Below, in pieces: positions 56,028 through 64,000 of a stretch of 64,000 nt of DNA (positions within the stretch are counted from its first letter, which is position 1; each line of letters starts with the position of its first letter). The stretch comes from Gossypium raimondii (taxonomy: Eukaryota > Streptophyta > Magnoliopsida > Malvales > Malvaceae), in NCBI RefSeq assembly GCF_025698545.1, contig NC_068570.1:58237924-58301923 (forward strand). The letters run 5' to 3'. Made by a program: the position numbers and the translations under genes. The notes beneath the pieces were generated by a model. The model saw only the letters and a program-made list of their open reading frames with translations. It was not told the origin of the DNA and did no database searches.

Positions 56028-58250
56028 ATGGGTAATTGCTACTCAGTCCAAATTGGTTTAGAGAATTTCATCATTCGTGGCTTGGATTCCATTGTTGGCC
56101 ATGATAATTAAGTATGCAAGCTTAAACAAACTCTTCCAACTTTATCTGTTGTTCTTCAAGAACTGAGGGCACTAAGGAACGACATGCAAAGGGAGGTCGA
56201 TCCGGCTGAACAACGACTATTGAAGCCATTTGAGCGAGTTCAGCTGTGGCTTTCAAAAGCAGAAACTATGATAACAGAGGCAGAAAAGTTGAATGCAGAT
56301 GGCCCTCAACAAATGAATAACTTGTGTCTCGGCGGCTGTGCTTCCAAGAATTGCTTGTCTAGCTACAAGTTTGGTAAAAAGTGGCCAAAATGCTTAAGAA
56401 AATAAATGATCATAGGAGTAACGGAGCTTTTGCAAAGGTAGCAGAGAGTCAGCCTGCAGCTTCAGTGGTGGTAAGACCTGAAGAGCGGCCAATTTCTCAA
56501 GAATCCATGATCGAAAAGGTATGGAGCTGCATCGAGGACAAAGATGTGGGGGTCATTGGCCTCTATGGCTTAGGGGGCGTTGGCAAGACAACACTCCTGC
56601 CTCAAATTAACAAGTTCAGCACCACACCAAATGATTACGATGTTATAATTTGGGCACTGGTGTCTAAACTTTCTGATGTTGGAAAGATTCAAGATAGAAT
56701 TGATGGAAACATTGGCTTTTCAGATGCATTCTGGAAGAGTGAAAGTGTTGACGAGAAAGCTGTAGATATCTATGGAGTGTTGTGAAACAAGAGATTTGTT
56801 GTATTATTGGATGATTTATGGGAGAGGGTGGATTTGAACCAAGTTGGGATACCAAAACCAAGCCAAGAAAATGGTTCCAAACTTATTTTCACTACTCGAT
56901 CTTTGGAGGTATATGGCGAAATGGAAGCTCGAAAGAAAATCAAAGTGGAGTGCTTGGGACCAGAAAAGGCTTGGGAATTGTTCCAAGACAAAGTTGGGGA
57001 TGAAACTATCAATAGTCATCCAGATATTCGAAAACTAGCTGAAGAAGTAGCCGAAAGGTGTGGTGGGTTACCTCTTGCATTAATTACAATCAGTCGTGGC
57101 ATGGCTTGCAAGACAACACCTGGGGAATGGAAATATGCAATTGAAAAGTTGAAGCGATCTTCATTGCCGAAAATGGAAAATGAGCTATTTCCACTTTTAA
57201 AATTCAGTTATGATAATTTGCCTAAAGTGACAATGAAATGTTGCCTCCTATATTGTTGCCTGTATCCAGAAGATCATTGTATTCCCAAAAAGAGATTAGT
57301 GGAGTATTGATTTTGTGAAGGGCTGTTGAATGAATTTGATAGAATTTGTGAAGTTCAAATGCACGGAAACTACATTATCAACTCTCTTCTTAGTGCTTGT
57401 TTATTGGAAAATGGTGGTGAAATAGGTGGAGAAGATTGTGTTAAGATGCATGATGTGGTTCGTGACATGGCTTTATGGATAGCGTGTGAGCTTGAAACAA
57501 AAGAGGAGAAATTTTTTGTAAAAGCAGGGGCTCAATTATTTGAAGAACCAGATGTTAAGGCATGGGAAGGTGCAAAAAGAATGTCAGTGATGAAAAACCA
57601 GATTGAAGTTCTCAAAGGAACACCTAAATGCCCTAACCTTCGAACTTTGTTTCTTAGCGAAAATAAGTTGCAGGTGGTCAGCAATGGCTTCTGCCGGTTT
57701 ATTCCTCATCTAATGGTGTTAAACTTGTCAGAGAATATAGGTTTAGGAGCATTGCCTGAGGGAATTTCACAATTGATTTCACTACAATCTCTCGATTTAT
57801 CCTGAACTAGCATAACAGAGTTGCCAATGGAGTTGAAATCTTTGACAAACCTGAAAATGTTGGACTTGAGTTGCACATACGATCTCAGGAAAATCCCATC
57901 GCATCTGATGTCTAGTTTTTCCAAATTACAAATATTTAGAACATGGTGCACGACAAGTGGAGATTATCCAATGGAAGATAATGTTCTGAATGGGGACAAT
58001 GAAAATCTTATAGAAGAGTTGAAAAGTTTGCGACATTTGAACATACTAACGATACCACCAATTAAAAGCTTGTTTGCTCTAGAAAGGTTTGTGAGCTTCC
58101 ACTTGTTTCAATGTTGCACCCAAGCACTACATTTGAGGCATCTTAGAGAGTCAAATGTGTTTAATGTTTTATGCTTGGAAAACATGGAGCGGCTAGAGAC
58201 ATTATGTTTCGAGGGCTGTGGAAGTATAGAGGAGATTAAAATGGAAAAAC
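56028..58250 (+). pseudogene. CNL6: broken RPS5-like CC-NBS-LRR, inverted relative to the cluster
   Basis: Starts MGNCYSVQIGLENFIIRGLD, closest to CNL3 in its N-terminus. A stop follows at 56109 (where the paralogues have Tyr), a one-base loss lies near 56380, and TGA codons occur at about 56783, 57308 (a Trp codon in the others) and 57803. Between these the motifs are well kept: GLGGVGKTTLL, VVLLDDLW (start lost), GSKLIFTTR, GLPLAL, MHD (VKMHDVVRDMALW) and LRRs. The LRR region stops after MEKL, where a gypsy LTR begins at 58251, so the C-terminal end is missing or displaced beyond the window. It is the only CNL here on the plus strand and lies about 14 kb from CNL5, past three unrelated genes. 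Confidence 0.93.
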
Positions 58251-61096
58251 TGTAAAGGTCCGATTTAGGGCCTAACCGGAACAGTAGTTTTGGGACCACA
58301 AATCTGATGAGGAAAATTTTATTATTATTATATTTTTATGGTTTACAACTTCACGGAAAGATTTCTTGAAAATTTCGTTTGAAAATTTTGACGTTTAAGC
58401 ACTCAAATTAGTAAAAAGGACTAAATTATAAAAAGTGCAAAAGTTGAGTTCCATATGTAAAGGTGTTTAATTGTTATGAAATTACAAATTAGGGGTCCTT
58501 ATGTAGTAATTAGACCATTAGTTAGTGATGGACAAAAAAATGGACATAAAATAAGTGAAATAGGAATTTTTTTAAGTAAGGGTATTTTAGTCATCTAGCA
58601 AATAAATAGAATTAAAATGGGAAAAAGATGTAAAAATGGGTTTCATCATCTTTGTTGCTGTCGAAAATTTAAAGAAGCCATAGCTAGGGTTTCTTTACTT
58701 CTTCAAGCTCATAGTAAGTGCATTCTAGCCCCGTTTTTAATGTTCTTTGCATTTTTGAGATTCCCGTAGCTCGGTTTATCTATGTCTACTGTTATTTTGA
58801 GCTAGGGTTGAAATTTGAAAAATTACCCATGTGTGAAATGTATGTATTTTGATGTTTTATGGAAGAATATGAAGCTAGAATTTATGTTAAACAACTTTTG
58901 CTAACCGATTTTAAGTGAAACCGAGCAAAATAATATAATCGGTAAAAATTTTTAATGTTCATAAGTAAGAGTTAGAGTGAGAATTAGACGTTGCCATAGA
59001 AGGAAAACGTGTTCAGCATGTTGCAAAACATAAGAATAAGGAATGAAATTTAATTTCCGAACTTTAGGACAAAAATGTAAATATGTAAAAGTTTAGGGAC
59101 AAAATTGTAATTTTTGCTAAAATTGAGTCGAGGACTGTTTTGATAAATGTGAATATTAAACAAGCTAAATTTGCTATTATAGATCAAGAGAGACGTGGAA
59201 ACAACCTCGATAAGGGAAAAGAAAAGATTGTGGATTGAATTGTAAAATTTCTTATATTTTGCATCGAGGTAAGTTGTATGTAATTAATACATTGTCATAA
59301 CTATTTTTTTATATATTTTGTTATAATATATGAGAAATGGTTGAATATGAAATAGTATACAACACTTAGAAATTTGGAATTTGTAGTTGAATTGTTAAAA
59401 TTAACTTGGATTGTGGATATATCAATTGCGAGTAATGATTGAAGTGGTTTGAATTGAATTATTAAATTTGTTATGAGTTTGAATGGAAATATTGAGAGTA
59501 TGAATTGTTATGGATAAATTATAAATCATTGATGGGTAGAAATCTCTGTGGAACTGTCGGAATAAGAAAGGCTTGAATAAAATGTCTGCGAACACGTGTG
59601 CAGTACTAAGTGCAGGCTACTATGTGAACCGGAAGGCCTTGGTCACGTGTGTAGTACTAAGTGTAGGCTACTACGTGAACCGGAAAGCTTGATCACGTGT
59701 GTAGTACTATGTGAAGGCTACTACGTGTATCGAATGATAATAGTTAAATGAGTGGTACTATGTGCAAACCACCGAATGTTTGCTATTATACCGACATGTT
59801 CAAAGTGATATGAGTATGGTAAACAAATATGAATATATGATTGAAATGTGATAAGTTGCAAAAGAGTAACTAGAGTGATGAAGTTTTGTATTGTGCTTAC
59901 AAAATAAATGGTTATAGTGTTATGTGAATAAGTGAATTTGAAACAGAACAGATTTGGACAGTGGCAGTGATGTTAGTTCGAAAAATCACCAAAAATTATA
60001 GAAATTGAGTTAGTGGTTGAATAAGACATGGAATTAAATCTTAATGAGTCTTCTTTCACAAAAAAGAGAAAGAATGGCCAAAGGAGTTATATATTCTGAG
60101 ATATTGGAATTTTAGTGAGACAAGGTCTGAATGATTTCGAAATCCTCTGTTTTGACTTCAGAAAATCACTAAAAATTGTGCAAAAATAATTATGTTTTGT
60201 AATTTACATGCTTAAATTTTTTATTGAGTCTATTTTCAAAAGAAATAAGTGGGAACACCATTTGAATTCTGTACTAAGAGATAAATGACATTTAGTGAAG
60301 AGAGGTCAGAAATGTCAAGCAGTGAAACATGGGAACATTTAGAGAATAAACTGTACTAATTGGATAAACCAAAAATTCTAAAAATTTTATGGTAAGAAGG
60401 TATATGAGTCTAGTTTCAGGAAAAATTTACGGATCTTAATTTGGAGTTCCGTAGCTTCGGATAGAAATAATTTAGTGACTATGACGCAGAAAAACAGTTT
60501 GCTGGAAATTGAATAAATAATAGATTTATGTGTGATAAAAATTATATTATCTATGGTATCATGCTAGAAATTTATTTATCAATTACATACATACTTACTA
60601 AGCTATATGCTTACTCGTCTTTATTTTCCCTTGTTTTATAGTGATATCAATCAGCTCGGAAATTGGACAGAGTCGGAACATCATCCACACTATCTACATC
60701 TTTTGGTATTTTGTAACCAATACTTTTGAATTATGGCATGTATAGATGACTTAATGTAAAGTGATATATAATATATATATTAATTATTATTTGGTTTAAA
60801 ATGTTAGTGGATATTAAATTGATAGGTTGTTTTTCTTTAAATTATTAACAATGTTACCTAGAATGTTGTGAATGATTTAAATGTGTTTAAATATATAACT
60901 GTATTGGTTGAAATATCGAATTTTTTGAAATTGTGTTTCAAAATTTGCAGGAGGAATTGAACGTTTATAAAAAGGAATTATGTCAAAAAATTTTCTAAAA
61001 AAAAAAAAACCTCAGATTGTATGATAAAAATGTATTTCATGTTTGATAATACTTCTTACCTTGTTTCGGTGATGAACATGGATAAGAAGTGTTACA
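58251..61096 (+). repeat. 5' LTR of the gypsy element
   Basis: TG...CA ends, 2846 bp. It holds three tandem units of about 50 bp with CACGTG at 59593, 59644 and 59694, and a TATA-rich stretch near 60760-60790. The first 700 bases are roughly 85-90% like the LTR beginning at 63172. Confidence 0.85.
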
Positions 61097-61235
61097 TTTT
61101 AGTGGTATCAAAGCTACGGTTTAGCCGGTTCTTGGATTAGCATAATGTGTGTGAAAGTCTATCTATACATGCCATAAATATATTGTGATAGTGTGATGAT
61201 TTCTGACAATTTAAAATTGTGTTTTTATATAGTAA

Positions 61236-63171
61236 ATGGATCTTGACCGAGCTGTAGCAGATGATGTAGAAAGTAATGTGCCGGCTCCCACGCAAGGGAC
61301 CGCGCCTGAGAAAAATAGACATGAAACACAAAGTCAGGATGGGGCTCGAGAAGCCTTTCTTCATATGATGAACAATTGGTACACTGAATTTATTCGAGCA
61401 AATCCGAATGCACAACCTCCTCCACCCCCTCCTATTCCCCAACCAGTTCCTGTAGCTTCACAAGGTGTTGAATTGGTAAAACCGAGTAAACCCCCAGTTG
61501 ATAAAATCCGAAAACAAGGGGCGAAAGATTTCAGGGCTAATATAGATGATGATTCTGAGAAGGCAGAACTTTGGCTTGAAAACTCTATCCGGGTATTTGA
61601 TGAATTATCATGTACTCCTGAAGAATGTTTAAAATGTGCTATATCCTTACTGAAAGATTCAGCATATCGTTGGTGGAAAACATTGGTATCTGTGGTTCCG
61701 AAAGAAAGGGTTACATGGGATTTCTTCCAGGAGGAATTCAGAAAAAAATACATAAGCCAATGGTTCATCGATAAAAAACGTAAGGAATTTCTTGAGTTGA
61801 AGCAAGGTCAAATGTCTGTGGCAGAGTATGAAATAGAGTTTGTTAGACTGAGTAAATATGCTCAAGAGTGTGTGCCCACAGAAGCTATTATGTGTAAAAG
61901 GTTTGAAGATGGGTTAAATGAAGATATCAGAATGTTTGTTGGGATGTTAGAACTGAAGGAATTTGTGGTACTGGTTGATCGAGCTTGCAAGGCTGAAGAA
62001 TTGAATAAAGAGAAGAGAAAAGTTGTGATTGAGGCTCGAGATGCAAGAAAGAGACCAATGAGTAAATCATTTCAAACTCAGTCAAAGAAGTCTAAAGAGA
62101 TGAATCCTCGATTGACAATTTCAACTGGATATTCACGCCGAGACTGGGGAAAATCATATTCGAGTCCTGAAGCTCAAGCTACTTCAGTAGCAAGTGTGGG
62201 GAGTATGAAGCCTAATAAACCTGAGTGTCAGCATTGTGGTAGGCAACATCCTGGTGAGTGCTGGTTACTTAGCCGAGCTTGTTTCAAGTGTGGTTCTCGA
62301 CAACACTACATTAAAGATTGCCCTGAGAAAGTTGAAGAAGAAAAATTTCAGAATGTTAGATCGGGTGATACTGTTAACAGAGGTAGACCACTGAGAAATA
62401 CCGGAAGCAGAGCTAGTGGTAAAAGTGTAATGAAAGATACAGCTGTGAGACCAGAACATCGAACACTTACTCGAGCTTATGATATACGTACTCGTGAGGA
62501 AGCAGCATCTCCTGATGTGATTACTGGTACATTCTCTCTCTATGATACTGAAGTTATTGCTTTGATTGATCCCGGGTCTACTCATTCTTATGTATGTGTG
62601 AATTTAGTATCTAATAAGAATTTGCCTGTTGAAAATACTGAATTTGTGGTTAAAGTGTCAAATCCTTTAGGCAAATATGTGGCAGTCGATAAGGTTGGCA
62701 AGAATTATCCTTTGAGGATTCAAGGTCATTGCTTCCCGGCTAATCTAATGTTGTTACCATTTGATGAGTTTGATGTTATTCTGGGGATGGATTGGTTGAT
62801 GTTGCATGATGCCAAGGTAAATTGTAGGCAGAAAATCCTTGAATTGAAGTGTGAAAATGGTGAAATTCTTCGGGTTGAAACAGATGAATCAAGTAAATTG
62901 CCTACGGTGATTTCGAATATATCGGCTCAAAAATACATGAGAAAAGGGTGTGAAGCTTATCTTGCTTATGTGATAAATACTAAGATATCGGAGTCGAAGC
63001 TTGAATCGGTACCGGTAGTCTGTGAGTTTCCAGATGTATTTCCAGAGGAATTGCTTGGGTTACCTCCGATTAGGGAAGTTGAATTTGCTATTGATCTGTT
63101 ACCTGGTACTGCACCGATCTCTATTGCTCTGTATAGAATGGCTCCAACTGAAGTGAGAGAATTAAAAGATC
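61236..63171 (+). mobile_element. gag-protease-RT N-terminus of the gypsy element
   Basis: Fossil element part. Starts MDLDRAVADDVESN. Pro-rich stretch near residues 50-70, retrotransposon gag core (about 95-260, with AEYEIEFVRLSKYAQECVPT), two CCHC-type knuckles (CQHCGRQHPGEC and CFKCGSRQHYIKDC, about 330-365), an aspartic protease region with LIDPGSTHSYV and VILGMDWL, then the conserved approach to reverse transcriptase (FPDVFPEELLGLPPIREVEF). It ends where the nested LTR begins. Confidence 0.85.
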
Positions 63172-64000
63172 TGTAACAGCCCGATTTTGGGCCTAGTCGG
63201 AACAGTGGTTTCGGGACCACAAATCCGACGAGGTAAAATATTATTATCATTATATTTTTATGGTCTACAATTTCACGGAAAAATTTAATTTCGTTCGAAA
63301 ATTTCGACGTTTGGACACTCAATTTAGTCAAAAGAACTAAATTGTAAAAAGTCCAAAAGTTGAGTTTTACATATTAGAAGTGTCTAATTGTTATGAAATT
63401 TTAAATTAGAGGTCCTTATGTGAATTAGACCATTAGTTAATTGATGGACAAAAATGGGCATAGAATTAGTGAAATAGATTTTTTTAAAAGTAAGGGTATT
63501 TTAGTCATTTGGAAAATAAATAAAATTAAATGAGGAAAAGATGGCAAAATATGCTCATCTTCTTCATAGTTGCTGCCAAATTTTGGAAGACACCATAGCT
63601 AGGGTTTCTTCACTTTCTCAAGCTCATAGTAAGTGCATCCTAGCCCCGTTTTTAATGTTCTTTGCATTTTTGAGATCCTCGTAGCTCGATTTATCTTATT
63701 CTACCATTAATTCATGTTAGGGTTCATATTTGGAAAATTACCCATAGGTGAAATGTGTTTATTTTGCTATTTTATGATAGAATATGAAGCTAGAAATTAT
63801 GTTAAACAACTTTTGCTAAGCGATTTTGAGCGAAAACGGATAAATTGACATAATCGGTAAAAATAATTAATGTTCAAAAGTATGTGTTAGAGTGAGAATT
63901 TGATGTTGCCATAGAAGGGAAAAGTGTTCAGCATGTTCCAAAACATAAGAATAATGAATGAAATTTAATTTTCGAGCTTGGGGAAAAAAGTGTAAATATG
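63172..64000 (+). mobile_element. LTR of a second, related gypsy element nested in the first (runs off the window)
   Basis: Begins TGTAACAGCCCGATTTTGGG and follows the first LTR closely (GGAACAGTGGTTTCGGGACC region) with about 10-15% differences by eye. It lies inside the reverse-transcriptase region of the first element. Only 829 bases are in the window, so it is unknown whether the element is whole, truncated or a solo LTR. Confidence 0.8.

Larger units (their letters stand above)
58251..63171 (+). mobile_element. Ty3/gypsy chromovirus (Tekay/Del-like), 5' part, inserted in CNL6
   Basis: 5' LTR at 58251-61096 (2.85 kb, TGTAAAGG...GTTACA). Six bases on is the primer site TGGTATCAAAGC (61103-61114), complementary to tRNA-Met. 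Parts follow: gag, two zinc knuckles, protease and the start of reverse transcriptase. The coding frame is open up to 63171, where a related LTR has been inserted. The rest of the element, if present, lies beyond the window. Family assignment rests on gag/protease/RT style and LTR length. It is interrupted by one large insertion; other breaks are not evident in the part seen. Confidence 0.85.

Noticed and set aside
61361-61768. 135-codon minus-strand frame
   Set aside because: Antisense shadow of the gypsy gag region.

Overview
The window is nuclear DNA of a flowering plant. Genes are split by short AT-rich introns, there are plant-type CC-NBS-LRR (CNL) resistance genes, Ty1/copia and Ty3/gypsy LTR elements, many small inverted-repeat MITEs, and a stray piece of the plastid gene ycf2. 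The overall repeat flavour and the RPS5-like CNL cluster suggest a Malvaceae eudicot, most likely cotton (Gossypium). That assignment is from memory of the families, not from a search.

Layout. At 0-1.2 kb are the last exons of an unrecognised plus-strand gene. A complete phospholipase D alpha gene lies at 1.9-5.3 kb on the minus strand (three coding exons, 805 aa). A CNL cluster follows, all on the minus strand: CNL1 (7.2-9.9 kb), CNL2 (21.2-23.9 kb, with an early frameshift), CNL3 (27.7-30.4 kb), a truncated LRR relic (33.6-36.2 kb), a broken PLD-alpha copy (36.2-38.3 kb) and CNL5 (38.9-41.6 kb). At 47.3-53.0 kb are three single-copy-type genes: a rhomboid protease (5 exons, +), a DCC-family thiol-disulfide oxidoreductase (5 exons, -) and an intronless-CDS PPR protein (+). 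A sixth CNL copy, inverted and broken, sits at 56.0-58.25 kb and is cut off by a gypsy element. The end of the window is a nest of two related gypsy elements.

History. The same PLD-then-CNL order occurs at the left end (intact PLD + CNL1) and at 36-42 kb (broken PLD + CNL5). A short remnant of PLD 5' sequence next to the 3' end of CNL2 implies a third unit. Homology between the first two blocks continues upstream of the CNLs to about 20.0 and 45.2 kb. The paralogous block therefore serves as an empty-site control: it lacks a hAT MITE (6386-6780) and a full copia element (14047-19621) present in the left block, while the left block lacks a Mutator-like MITE (44341-45088).

Function. CNL1, CNL3 and CNL5 look able to encode full NB-ARC receptors with an acylation-type N-terminus (MGNCC or MGNFC). 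PLD-alpha makes phosphatidic acid, a defence and stress lipid signal, so its physical linkage with the CNLs is suggestive, but nothing here shows a functional link. No bacterial-style operons, CRISPR arrays, tRNA or rRNA genes were seen.
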